Assembly (NCBI GenBank): GCA_035601835.1
Contig: DATNNM010000009.1
Span: 79,194-143,193, forward strand
Origin: Candidatus Tumulicola sp.
Lineage (GTDB): Bacteria; Vulcanimicrobiota; Vulcanimicrobiia; Eremiobacterales; Eremiobacteraceae
Reading direction: 5' to 3'
Length of the DNA stretch: 64,000 bases
A program made the position numbers and the translations under genes. The notes beneath the pieces are model-generated. The model made no database searches and had not been told where the DNA came from. It saw nothing but the letters and a program-made list of their open reading frames with translations. Positions 15,657 to 23,644 of the stretch are shown in pieces (within the stretch, counting starts at the first letter, position 1; every line of letters starts with the position of its first letter).

Positions 15657-16289
15657 CTACCGGCACTGCCCTCCCCCGATTCCAATTCTAGGTTTGTTAG
15701 GCGCCGGAGGTGGAGGGGGTTCGCCGGGGCACTGGTAGGAGCCGGTGTCGCAAAAATATTGGCAGTGGCAACCCTCGTGATGGTTGTACTCCGTTTTGTC
15801 TCTTTCATTCAGCAGGAACGCGCGGTCACGCATCGCGTTAAAATCCTTTACGTTGAGGGAATGACGACTCTTACCGTCCTCGCTGTATCGCTTCTGGAGA
15901 TCCCTCAACGTGGCGAGGTCCGTAGTGCTGCCGGGCGACTCTGCTTGGTCAATCCTCACCTGCAGAAGAGCCATGTCGGCGTCCAGGGCCGCTATTTCAG
16001 CGTCTAATGTGTCGATTAGGTCAGTTAAGGCCTTGATTTTGGCCTCACGGTCTTTAACATAGCTCGCCTCAGGACCACGGTCAGTGCAGGCAAAGGTACC
16101 TCCCCTGCCCTGATAACTGGGATTGCACGAGCCTGGGTCGCCCGCATTTGCGGTTTGACAGCCGGTGAAGTTTCTGGGAGGAATTGTGTACGTGGGTGAT
16201 GACCCTCCGGCCGCAGCGCGTGGGAACTGGAAGAGCGTCAAAGCCAAAGCACCTGCAAGCAAACCCCGGAGCGTCTGTGTACTACGCAC
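15657..16289 (-). CDS. Exported coiled-coil, cysteine-rich hypothetical protein
   Basis: 210 residues. The signal peptide is LLAGALALTLFQFPRAAAGG. A cysteine pair region follows (CQTAN, GSCNPS, FACTDR). The central part (residues about 80-130) is a coiled coil with LTDLIDTLDAEIAALDADMALLQ. The C-terminal tail has HHEGCHCQYFCDTGSYQCPGE, a CxC-rich motif that may bind metal or form disulfides, then a proline run. I recognise no family. It follows a membrane protein gene by 12 bases; both sit between the two 85-bp repeats and may form a small cargo unit. Confidence 0.6.
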   Translation of the reverse strand: MRSTQTLRGLLAGALALTLFQFPRAAAGGSSPTYTIPPRNFTGCQTANAGDPGSCNPSYQGRGGTFACTDRGPEASYVKDREAKIKALTDLIDTLDAEIAALDADMALLQVRIDQAESPGSTTDLATLRDLQKRYSEDGKSRHSLNVKDFNAMRDRAFLLNERDKTEYNHHEGCHCQYFCDTGSYQCPGEPPPPPAPNKPRIGIGGGQCR

Positions 16290-16301
16290 GTTAGGCCTCC
16301 C

Positions 16302-17453
16302 TCATTGAGCTGCGTCGACCCGGAGGATTCCTGGCTCGGCCAGGATGCCGTTTATGGAAATCCGCAGGAAGTACCCGCCAGGCTGCGCGCCTTGCTCGAG
16401 GGTAAGGGTGAACCAAAGGCGCCCCTTCTTGGGGACCGCAGCCCCGTAGATCTCCGACATTTTGAACTTCCGCTCGGCCAGTTGCGCAGCCCCCTTGTAC
16501 CATATCGAGTCGATCGTGTCATCACCCGTCAGACCCTCGAAATCGGCGAAGGCGTAAACTGCCTTGATGCCTTGCTGGAAACTCGTTGCCTGACCGATTG
16601 GCTGATCGCCGGACTGGCCGCTTGCGAAGATGACCGGACCAAGCTGGTAAGAAAGCGGGGGAACCTCGATGCGCAGCCCGGTTAGCGCCAAACTCGCGGG
16701 TGTACTCAAGCCCGCCACGGCCACGATGACAGCCGCGCTCAACCCGGCGACCTGGAACCCGCGCCTGCGTAAGAACGAGTGTTGGCTCGGGCTTTCACGC
16801 AAGCCGGTGGCGAGCTGGAACACCAGCGCCGCAGGAACCAGAATCAACGCACCGATGAATGTCCCCTGGAGCCAAAATGGCAGCCGCGCCCATAGGCTCG
16901 CGCCGTGAAAGAGATCCGCATAATCGTTACCCGCGATGATGGCGGGCACGAACGCCGCGATGCCGTAGGCTGCGATGATGCCGGCTGCCCATCTCACCGG
17001 CGGTGGGAGCGCTGTCGACACAGCCAGGACGCCGCCGGCCAGTAGAATCGCCAGAGCCGTGGCCAGGGCGAGAACCGTGGACGTGGGCCATCCGAGCAAG
17101 ACGATGCCGCGCGATACGCCGTCTGGAAGCCAAGCAGTCAGTGTGATGAGGAAGAGCAGCACCAGCGCCGAGGCCACCATCTTGGTCGCCCAGGAAGTGC
17201 GGCGCCAGAACAGGGCGGTGGCGGCAGCGTAGAGCGCAACCGTCCCTGCGGTGATCCAGCGCCCCGGCGAACCGCTAATGAAGGTCTCAATCGCGGCATC
17301 CGCAAGGATGACGTAGAAAGCAATCGCGAGCGCGACCCAGCCGATCGCCGGCATGTTGGAAAACCACTCTCGCGCTATGCCGGGGCCCAGCGGACTCGAC
17401 GGTGCGGACTCCACCCCCGGCGCGGATGACGCGGGGTGATCAACGCCTTCCAT
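16302..17453 (-). CDS. Multi-pass membrane protein with exported C-terminal domain (hypothetical)
   Basis: About 383 residues. A cytoplasmic N-terminus rich in Pro and Ser is followed by seven or so hydrophobic segments: AIGWVALAIAFYVILADAAIE, WITAGTVALYAAATALFW, MVASALVLLFLITLTAWLP, VLALATALAILLAGGVLAVS, AAGIIAAYGIAAFVPAIIAG, GTFIGALILVPAALVFQLA and VAGLSAAVIVAVAGLS. A soluble domain of about 120 residues at the end includes VFASGQSGDQPIG-like sequence and an LWFTLTLEQGAQPGGYFLRISING beta sandwich. No family recognised. ATG 17453 is preferred (AAGGGA upstream) over GTG 17474. Confidence 0.6.
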   Translation of the reverse strand: MEGVDHPASSAPGVESAPSSPLGPGIAREWFSNMPAIGWVALAIAFYVILADAAIETFISGSPGRWITAGTVALYAAATALFWRRTSWATKMVASALVLLFLITLTAWLPDGVSRGIVLLGWPTSTVLALATALAILLAGGVLAVSTALPPPVRWAAGIIAAYGIAAFVPAIIAGNDYADLFHGASLWARLPFWLQGTFIGALILVPAALVFQLATGLRESPSQHSFLRRRGFQVAGLSAAVIVAVAGLSTPASLALTGLRIEVPPLSYQLGPVIFASGQSGDQPIGQATSFQQGIKAVYAFADFEGLTGDDTIDSIWYKGAAQLAERKFKMSEIYGAAVPKKGRLWFTLTLEQGAQPGGYFLRISINGILAEPGILRVDAAQ

Positions 17454-17565
17454 AGGAACCGATTCCCTTCTCACTCGCGCCTGATCTAGGTGTGGGTGAA
17501 GCTAACTCGATTCGTCGGTGGGTTGTGGACCGGAGGTTTGGGCGTCTAGAGTTGTATCCCTCCGG

Positions 17566-17717
17566 TAATCCGAGCTTCGCTCGGAACGCTACACCCGAGC
17601 TAGCGCTCGGGTCGCTACATTCATTCCGGGGCTAAAGCCCCGGCACTACACGGTTATGACGTCCGAGCTTCGCTCGGAACGCTACATTCATTCCGGGGCT
17701 AAAGCCCCGGCACTACA
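17566..17717. repeat. 85-bp compound hairpin repeat, right copy, plus extra copies
   Basis: 17566-17650 repeats 15531-15615 exactly. A second, shorter group follows at once (CCGAGC/GCTCGG then CCGGGGC/GCCCCGG, ending 17717). Together they fill most of the gap between the ppx end and the membrane protein start; the rest (17454-17565) shows no gene. Confidence 0.92.
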
Positions 17718-17726
17718 AGCGAGCGT

Positions 17727-18638
17727 TTATGGGCTGTTGAGCAAGAGGTAGCCGAGGAGCAGGTCGCTCTCGGCCACCATCATTGCGTCTCTTTTCGCTG
17801 CGCGCGCGATCTCGTCGAGGATCATCAGCCCCGCTGGAAAGATGTCCGCGCGTTGCGGCGGCAGACCACGCAGCCGCTTCCGCTCGGCGAGCGGCAGGGC
17901 GACAGTCAAATCTGTCAAGTCGGCGATATCCGCGCGCTCGATTCTTGCGACGCCCGGACCGATCGCGTCGTATGCTTGCAGCATGCGGGCTGCTGTGTCG
18001 GCAGTGCCGCCGACCGCCACGAGCGACTGGTTCTCGCCGAGCGCGGGCAGAGCGTTCGCGAGCGAAATTCTGATCGCCGTGCGGCATGCGGCTATCTCGC
18101 TCGCCGCGGGCGGATCGGTCTTGAAGAATTCTTCCTTAAGCGCGACTCCGCCCAGCGTCAGGGAAATCGCACGGATCGCGGCGTCACGCGCGTCGCTCAG
18201 CGCAAGTTCGGTGCTGCCGCCGCCGACGTCGGCCACGCAGGCTCCGTTTGATCGATCGATGCCAGCGCGGTCGAGCGACCACATCGCGCCGGCGAACGAG
18301 GCGCGCGCTTCTTCTTCTCCGCTCAGGACTCGCAGAGTGAGCCCGGTCTTCGCCTTGACCTGATCCGCGAAGGCGCTCGCGTTTGCCGCCTGGCGCAGTG
18401 CGCCGGTGCCGATGAGGAACGTCTTCTCCGCCTGGCTCGCCAGACGGTTGAACTCGACGATCGCCGCGAGGGTGCGCGCCATGGCCTCGTCGGAGAGTTT
18501 GCCGGATGCCGTTACGCCCTCGCCGAGCCGCGTGCCTCGGATATCGTGGTGCTCAATTTCGATCGGGTCACGGCCTTCTCGGCGCACGATCAGCAACCGG
18601 CACGAGTTGGTGCCGGCCGAGATGACGGCAAGGCGCAT
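17727..18638 (-). CDS. ppx: Ppx/GppA-family phosphatase (exopolyphosphatase-like)
   Basis: 303 residues, the length of the short Ppx class. It opens with LAVISAGTNSCRLLIV (phosphate loop 1 of the actin-like ATPase fold), has SGEEEARASFAGAM and the second loop ACVADVGGGSTELALS, and ends with the LPPQRADIFPAGLMILDEI region. It splits inorganic polyphosphate or ppGpp-type pentaphosphate. ATG 18638 is the start because homology begins there. It follows the S1-like gene by two bases. The order divIC, small gene, ppx resembles a conserved actinobacterial arrangement. Confidence 0.87.
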   Translation of the reverse strand: MRLAVISAGTNSCRLLIVRREGRDPIEIEHHDIRGTRLGEGVTASGKLSDEAMARTLAAIVEFNRLASQAEKTFLIGTGALRQAANASAFADQVKAKTGLTLRVLSGEEEARASFAGAMWSLDRAGIDRSNGACVADVGGGSTELALSDARDAAIRAISLTLGGVALKEEFFKTDPPAASEIAACRTAIRISLANALPALGENQSLVAVGGTADTAARMLQAYDAIGPGVARIERADIADLTDLTVALPLAERKRLRGLPPQRADIFPAGLMILDEIARAAKRDAMMVAESDLLLGYLLLNSP

Positions 18639-18640
18639 GA

Positions 18641-19069
18641 CTAACGCTTCTTGCGCGGGGGCCGCTTCGCCGACTCGCGATACTGACGGCGGGCGCGCAT
18701 CTCGAACGGCAGCAGGCGATCGGCACGCGGCGGTCCGGTTTGATACGCCTGCTCGGCGATAGCGCCTTTGGGATCCCAATCGGCCGTCTGGCGCAAGTAG
18801 TCGATGATCTTCTCGTCGAGTGTGGATGTTTGGGTTTGTGTGACGGGGGTCTCGACGGCGGGTTGGTCGGGCGCGAGGCTCAAGCGGGGCCGGCCGTCGG
18901 TCTCCTCGAGCATGAATCCGAAGCGCGCGCGTTTGCCTCCTGCGAGCGCGCGGCGGACGGCGGCGTGCCCCGGTTCCGACGGCGCTAGATTCGCGAGGCG
19001 GCCGTCCTCAAGACGAACGACGCAGCCGAAGCGGCTGCAATGAACGGCAGTTCCGTTGACACGTTCCAT
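18641..19069 (-). CDS. Small S1-like RNA-binding hypothetical protein
   Basis: 142 residues. The N-terminal 70 residues (VNGTAVHCSRFGCVVRLEDGRLANL, then KRARFGFMLEETDGRPRLSLAP) look like a single S1/OB fold. The remainder is a charged tail ending in basic PPRKKR. An RNA-binding role is inferred from the fold pattern only. The gene is placed between divIC/ftsB (eight bases upstream) and ppx (two bases downstream). In actinobacteria this position holds a DUF501 protein, but I do not see that family's pattern here. Confidence 0.6.
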   Translation of the reverse strand: MERVNGTAVHCSRFGCVVRLEDGRLANLAPSEPGHAAVRRALAGGKRARFGFMLEETDGRPRLSLAPDQPAVETPVTQTQTSTLDEKIIDYLRQTADWDPKGAIAEQAYQTGPPRADRLLPFEMRARRQYRESAKRPPRKKR

Positions 19070-19077
19070 CGGCGGCG

Positions 19078-19479
19078 CTATTTCGGGGCTGGGGCGACTT
19101 GGATGAAGACTTCGTTCGGTTTGGTGAGACCCAGCTGTTCGTGGATGAGCGGCACCAAGTACTCAGGATTGTGTGAGTACAGGATCTCGCGGCTCAGCGT
19201 GACCGCGCGGGCACTCAAGTTGTGGTTTTGCGCCTCGAGCGTCACGATCTGCTTGTGAAGCTCATAGTTCCGGTAGCCGATGTGCCATGCTTGCGCGCCG
19301 AACGATACGGCGACGAGCAGCACCGCAACGATAGCGATCGTCCGGCCCGCCAGAACGGTCCAGTGCAGCAGCTTACGTTCGCGCGCGCGGCGAGCGGCAC
19401 GCCCTGCGGGCTTGCCGGCGATGCGGCTGACTTTGAAGCCGAAGCTACCGCGCCGCACGGTCGTGCACCAGTTCGGCAT
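19078..19479 (-). CDS. divIC: FtsB/DivIC-type septum formation initiator protein
   Basis: 133 residues. After a basic cytoplasmic stretch (GRAARRARERK) there is one transmembrane helix (LAGRTIAIVAVLLVAVSFGAQAW) and an extracytoplasmic coiled coil (YELHKQIVTLEAQNHNLSARAVTLSREI), then the family's conserved NPEYLVPLIHEQLGLTKPNE segment. Proteins of this type bridge FtsL and FtsQ in the divisome. The ORF start at 19479 overlaps the accA end by 35 bases; a GTG at 19458 is an alternative. It is translated in one run with accD-accA. Confidence 0.83.
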   Translation of the reverse strand: MPNWCTTVRRGSFGFKVSRIAGKPAGRAARRARERKLLHWTVLAGRTIAIVAVLLVAVSFGAQAWHIGYRNYELHKQIVTLEAQNHNLSARAVTLSREILYSHNPEYLVPLIHEQLGLTKPNEVFIQVAPAPK

Positions 19480-20419
19480 GCGCGCCGATCTTGCGGTACT
19501 TCTCGTAACGACGGTCGAGGAGCTCGTCCGTCGGCAGACGCAGCAACTGGGCTAGCGCGCGCTTGTCGGTTTCGAGCACGCTTCGAATGACCACATCTGG
19601 TTTGCTGTGCGCCCCGCCGAGCGGTTCGGGCACGACCTCGTCCACGATGCCGAATTCGAACAGATCGTCTGAGGTCAGCCGCAAGCGGCTCGCCGCCTCT
19701 TCTGCCTTCGAGGCGTCGCGCCACAGGATCGAAGCCGCGGGCTCGGGCGAAGCGACCGAATAGATCGCGTGCTGCAGCATGGCGATGTGATCGCCGATGC
19801 CGATGGCGAGCGCTCCGCCGCTGCCGCCTTCGCCGATGACGTTGATCACGATCGGCGTGCGCAGCCCGGCGAGCACCGTCAAGTTCGCTGCGATGGCTTC
19901 GGATTGGCCGCGCTCTTCCGCTCCGATGCCCGGATAAGCGCCCGGCGTGTCGATAAAGGTCACCAGCGGCTTGTGAAATTTCTCGGCCAAACGCATGATG
20001 CGCTGCGCTTTGCGATAACCTTCCGGATGCGACATGCCGAAATTGCGGTAGAGATTTTCTTTGGTGTCGCGGCCCTTCTGCTGGCCGAGCACGAATATCG
20101 GTACGCCACCCAGGCTTGCGAAGCCCGCGACCATGGCTGGGTCGTCGCGAAAGTGCCGATCGCCGTGCAGCTCGACGAACCCGTCGAGTGCGGCGAGATA
20201 GTCGAGCGCGAGCGGCCGCTTCGGATGGCGCGCCATGTGAACGCGCTGCCATGGCGTGAGATTGCCGAAAATCTCCTGCCGGAGCGAGACCGCCTTTTCT
20301 TCCAGCGCGCGGATCTCCGCCGAGAAATCGACGCGCTGCGACTCGTTGAGCTTCTTGAGCCCGTCGATCTTCGCTTCGAGCTCGACCAGCGGGCGCTCCA
20401 GTTCGGCGATGAGGTTCAC
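19445..20419 (-). CDS. accA: Acetyl-CoA carboxylase carboxyltransferase subunit alpha
   Basis: 324 residues, full length. The start is GTG 20419, which overlaps the accD stop by four bases; the open frame upstream is not AccA-like. Family landmarks are ELERPLVELEAKIDGLKKL, ARHPKRPLALDYLAALDGFVELHGDR, GRDTKENLYRNFGMSHPEGYRKA, FIDTPGAYPGIGAEERGQSEAIA and INVIGEGGSGGALAIG, the oxyanion-forming loops. With AccD it transfers carboxyl from biotin to acetyl-CoA to make malonyl-CoA, the first step in fatty-acid synthesis. Confidence 0.95.
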   Translation of the reverse strand: MNLIAELERPLVELEAKIDGLKKLNESQRVDFSAEIRALEEKAVSLRQEIFGNLTPWQRVHMARHPKRPLALDYLAALDGFVELHGDRHFRDDPAMVAGFASLGGVPIFVLGQQKGRDTKENLYRNFGMSHPEGYRKAQRIMRLAEKFHKPLVTFIDTPGAYPGIGAEERGQSEAIAANLTVLAGLRTPIVINVIGEGGSGGALAIGIGDHIAMLQHAIYSVASPEPAASILWRDASKAEEAASRLRLTSDDLFEFGIVDEVVPEPLGGAHSKPDVVIRSVLETDKRALAQLLRLPTDELLDRRYEKYRKIGAHAELVHDRAAR

Positions 20420-21264
20420 GCCGGCACCGCCTTGGCGGTGAGAAAGCGCAGCACGCCCGCGAGCGCGCTCTTCATCTCGCTGCGGCGCACGACCATGTCC
20501 ACCTGTCCGTGCTCGAGCAGAAACTCTGCGGATTGGAAGCCTTCGGGAAGCTTTTGCCGGATCGTCTGGTCGATCACGCGCCGGCCTGCGAACCCGATCG
20601 CCGCGCCGCTCTCCGCGATGATGACGTCTGCTTGGAAACCAAACGAGGCCGAAACGCCGCCGGTGGTCGGATCCGTGAGGATAGTGATGAGAGGCAGGCC
20701 GACCTGGCCGAAACGCTGCACCGCCGCGCTGGTCTTCGCCAGCTGCATGAGCGCGATCATGCCTTCTTCCATGCGCGCGCCGCCCGAGGCGGTCACAATG
20801 ACGGCCGGCAACTTGCGCCGGGCGCAATCTTCGATCAGCAGCGTGATCTTTTCACCGACGACCCCGCCCATGGTACCGCCTCGAAATGCGAAATCCATCA
20901 CGCCGAGACCGATTGGGATACCGTCGACCGTGCAAAACCCCGTCATCACCGCTTCGAGCAGACCGGCTTTGGCGCGATCGCCGGCGATCTTCTCCGCATA
21001 AGGAATGCGGTCGTGCCATTGCAGCGGATTGCCGGTGGCAAGATTTTCCGCGGTCTCGTGAAAATCGCCGTCGGCGAGCAGCGCGATGCGCTCGAGCGCG
21101 CTCAAACGGAAATGGTAACCGCACTTCGGGCAGACCCGCAAACGCTGCTCGAGGTCTTTGATGTAAAGACGCTCGTTACAGCTTGGGCAGATCTCCCATA
21201 GCGTGTCTTCGGCCGCTTGCGGCCGTGGGGTGCGCCGACGCAACCAGTTCGGTGTCGGTGTCAA
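20416..21264 (-). CDS. accD: Acetyl-CoA carboxylase carboxyltransferase subunit beta
   Basis: 282 residues. The N-terminal zinc ribbon is complete (CPSC, then CPKCGYHF). The crotonase-like body has MDFAFRGGTMGGVVGEK, VTASGGARMEEGMIALMQLAKT and LPLITILTDPTTGGVSASF, the loop that binds acetyl-CoA. It forms the carboxyltransferase heterotetramer with AccA, whose gene overlaps it by four bases. The preceding gene is a lipid-linked sugar transferase, six bases away on the same strand. Confidence 0.95.
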   Translation of the reverse strand: MTPTPNWLRRRTPRPQAAEDTLWEICPSCNERLYIKDLEQRLRVCPKCGYHFRLSALERIALLADGDFHETAENLATGNPLQWHDRIPYAEKIAGDRAKAGLLEAVMTGFCTVDGIPIGLGVMDFAFRGGTMGGVVGEKITLLIEDCARRKLPAVIVTASGGARMEEGMIALMQLAKTSAAVQRFGQVGLPLITILTDPTTGGVSASFGFQADVIIAESGAAIGFAGRRVIDQTIRQKLPEGFQSAEFLLEHGQVDMVVRRSEMKSALAGVLRFLTAKAVPA

Positions 21265-21270
21265 ATGAGA

Positions 21271-22029
21271 CTACTCACGTCCCTTGGAGGCTTCAAGCGA
21301 GGCGGCGAGTTCGGGCCGTTTCTTTCGCCTAAGGTAGAATTTCGACAATTGTTTCAAATAGTTTATGATCTCACCGGAGTTGAGCTTGCTCGAACCGTGG
21401 GCGCGGTCGGTGAAAACATATGGTATTTCCTTTGCGGCGCGATACTTCCCTTTCATGATGACCTCGAGCCCGATCTTGAATCCGATCGGATCGAGCGCGA
21501 CGCCTTCGATCACCGAGCGTCTGCAAAAGAAAAAACCAGAGGTGATGTCGCGGATCGGCGTGAGCGGGCGCGCGAGCGCGATCGCGACGCGCGAGGTTAT
21601 CCTGCGTCGCAACGGCCAATTGATGATGGCGCCGCCCTTCACGTAGCGGCTGCCGATCGCCAGCTCGCATGCGCCGCTCTTGATCGCTTCGATCATCTGC
21701 GGCACGACGTTGGGATCGTGACTGAAATCCGCATCCATGACGCCGATGATCGGCGACATGCAGGTCGCCCAGCCGTCGATGACGGCTGACGACAGACCGA
21801 GTTTGCCGGCGCGATGCACGCAGCGCACGGGATATTTCGCAGCGAGCGAATCCACGAGCGCGCCGGTGCCGTCGGGCGAGTTGTCGTCGACGACGACGAT
21901 CTCGCCGGCAATATTATTCTTCGCGAAGACGTCCGTGAGGGCGGCGATCAGCTTCTCGATGCCGCCGGCTTCGTTGTAGGACGGACTGACGACGGACACT
22001 TCGTATTGCGGCATTTGGTGTGTGTTCAT
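21271..22029 (-). CDS. GT2-family polyprenyl-phosphate mannosyl/glucosyltransferase
   Basis: 252 residues without a C-terminal membrane anchor. VSVVSPSYNEAGGIEKLIAAL opens the GT-A fold; VVVDDNSPDGTG is the nucleotide-sugar loop; GVMDADFSHDP is the DAD metal site; AIGSRYVKGG and RDITSGFFFCRR are typical of dolichol-phosphate mannose synthases. The product would be a polyprenyl-phosphate sugar donor for glycans or glycoproteins. It stands in a run between rsmE and accD. Sugar identity cannot be read from sequence. Confidence 0.86.
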   Translation of the reverse strand: MNTHQMPQYEVSVVSPSYNEAGGIEKLIAALTDVFAKNNIAGEIVVVDDNSPDGTGALVDSLAAKYPVRCVHRAGKLGLSSAVIDGWATCMSPIIGVMDADFSHDPNVVPQMIEAIKSGACELAIGSRYVKGGAIINWPLRRRITSRVAIALARPLTPIRDITSGFFFCRRSVIEGVALDPIGFKIGLEVIMKGKYRAAKEIPYVFTDRAHGSSKLNSGEIINYLKQLSKFYLRRKKRPELAASLEASKGRE

Positions 22030-22047
22030 GGACGCTGTTAACCCGAC

Positions 22048-22767
22048 CTACCAGAAATGGGAGGCGATCGCGGCGAGCAGCGCCATCGCCGCAGTTTCGG
22101 TTCGCAAAATCGTGGGGCCGAGCGAGACGAGTGTCGCGCCCGCGGCTCGCGCGGTCTCGAGTTCGCTTTCCGTGAAGCTGCCCTCCGGACCGACGGCGAT
22201 GGTCAGCACGTCGCGCGCTTTTAGTGCGCGTACGATCGGCGCGAGCGAACCGGGCGGAGCGCTCTCGACCGCCACGATAAGCTTGCCGGCCGCTTCTCGG
22301 ACGGCGCTCGCCCAATCGCGCGTGGCCTCGACCGTCGGGAGATTGACGCGGCGTGATTGCTCCGCCGCGGCGCGAGCGATGCGCCGCCACCGATCGATCT
22401 TTTGCTGGCCTGCGCGCGCGCTGCTGCGCTCGCACTCCACCGGCACGATGCGCCGCACGCCTAACTCGACGGCCTTCTCGACGACGAAGTCGAATTTCGC
22501 GCCTTTGGTGACGCCTTGCAGCAGCGAGACGTCCAGCGGAAGTTCGCCGCGCTCGCCGGCTGCGACACCGGCGCACGTCGCGCGCACGCCGTCGGCTCCG
22601 ACATGCGAGAGCGTTGCGTTCCACGCGACGCCATCGCGCACGAGCGTGACCTCCCCGCCCGCTTTCATGCGCAGCACGAGTGTGGCGTGGCGTGCATCGA
22701 GTGCGTCGAGCTCGATCTCTCGGCCAGGCCCGCAGGTTTGCGAAACGAAAAAGCGCGGCCGGCTCAT
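22048..22767 (-). CDS. rsmE: 16S rRNA (uracil-1498-N3)-methyltransferase
   Basis: 239 residues. SRPRFFVSQTCGPG starts the PUA-like domain, and HATLVLRMKAGGEVTLVRDG follows. The SPOUT knot is seen as VEKAVELGVRRIVPVECERSSAR and IAVGPEGSFTESELETARAAGATLVSLGPTILRTETAA. The enzyme methylates U1498 of 16S rRNA in the assembled 30S subunit. Its ATG at 22767 overlaps the prmA stop by four bases; prmA and rsmE are neighbours in many bacteria. Confidence 0.93.
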   Translation of the reverse strand: MSRPRFFVSQTCGPGREIELDALDARHATLVLRMKAGGEVTLVRDGVAWNATLSHVGADGVRATCAGVAAGERGELPLDVSLLQGVTKGAKFDFVVEKAVELGVRRIVPVECERSSARAGQQKIDRWRRIARAAAEQSRRVNLPTVEATRDWASAVREAAGKLIVAVESAPPGSLAPIVRALKARDVLTIAVGPEGSFTESELETARAAGATLVSLGPTILRTETAAMALLAAIASHFW

Positions 22768-23576
22768 TTGACGTGCACTTGCGCCAGCCACTCACCGGAG
22801 CGGCGCTCCTCTTCAAGCTCGAAGCCCGCCATGGCGAGCGCGTGCTGAACCTGCATGCGCGAGCGGCGCGTGATGCCGCTGGTGACGAGGATGCCGCCGC
22901 GCAGAAGTTTCTTAGCGAACGCGGGAGCGAGATCGATCAGCACCTCGGCGCTGAGATTGGCCGCGATGATCGCTACGCGCGGAAAGGCGCGCGGCACGCC
23001 GCACGCGCGCAGGATCGCCCGCGCCTTGAGCCGGTTCTTGCGAAAATTGGCGCGCGTCGCGGTGACTGCCAGCGGATCATTGTCGGAGGCATACACAACC
23101 GCGCCGCGTCGCGCGGCCGCGAGCGCAAGGATGCCGGACCCGCAGCCGACGTCGAGCACTCTGTGCCGGAGACGGATGCGCGGCAGCAAAAGTCGCAGGG
23201 TCAGCGCGGTCGTCGCGTGTTGGCCCGTGCCGAAAGCCATGCCGGGATCGATGACGATCGCGTCGTGTCCGCGCGGCACCCGGAAATCTTTCTCCCACGA
23301 AGGCACGACGTACAAACGCTCGGCGATCTTAGAGGGTTTGAAGAAACGCTTCCAAGATTCGGCCCATTCCTCTTGGCGCACGCGCTTCGTGCGAAGACGC
23401 ACGGGACCGAGGATGCCGGCTCGACGCGCTTGCGCGAGCACCGCGGTAAGCCGTTTTTTGACGGCCGCCGCACGGTTCTGCGGCACCCATGCCGACACGA
23501 ATGCCTTGCCTACTCGATGGCTGCCCGAGAGCGGCTGCTCGATCGCCACGCGCGCGCGGGTAGCGTGGTGCAGCAC
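22764..23576 (-). CDS. prmA: Ribosomal protein L11 methyltransferase
   Basis: PrmA-type methyltransferase; 270 residues from GTG 23576. EEWAESWKRFFKPSKIAERLYVVPSW, IDPGMAFGTGQHATTALTLRLL and VLDVGCGSGILALAAARRGA (SAM motif I) followed by ANLSAEVL (motif IV) identify it. It trimethylates L11. The coding pattern continues about 22 codons upstream, reading HLVRFSLEVAAEEFEPASA, typical of the PrmA N-terminal domain, up to the dnaJ stop, but no ATG, GTG or TTG is found there. A CTG at 23630 is the best candidate real start. Confidence 0.88.
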   Translation of the reverse strand: MLHHATRARVAIEQPLSGSHRVGKAFVSAWVPQNRAAAVKKRLTAVLAQARRAGILGPVRLRTKRVRQEEWAESWKRFFKPSKIAERLYVVPSWEKDFRVPRGHDAIVIDPGMAFGTGQHATTALTLRLLLPRIRLRHRVLDVGCGSGILALAAARRGAVVYASDNDPLAVTATRANFRKNRLKARAILRACGVPRAFPRVAIIAANLSAEVLIDLAPAFAKKLLRGGILVTSGITRRSRMQVQHALAMAGFELEEERRSGEWLAQVHVK

Positions 23577-23644
23577 CGCTGAAGCCGGCTCGAACTCTTC
23601 CGCCGCGACCTCGAGTGAGAAGCGGACCAGGTGCGACGCCGGGG

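Noticed and set aside
15531..17717. Repeats resembling a CRISPR array
   Set aside because: The repeats are palindromes with different stems, no regular spacers, and no cas genes occur in the window.
20420..20827. Upstream extension of accA into accD
   Set aside because: Arginine-rich shadow of accD; the AccA start VNLIAELE is at 20419.
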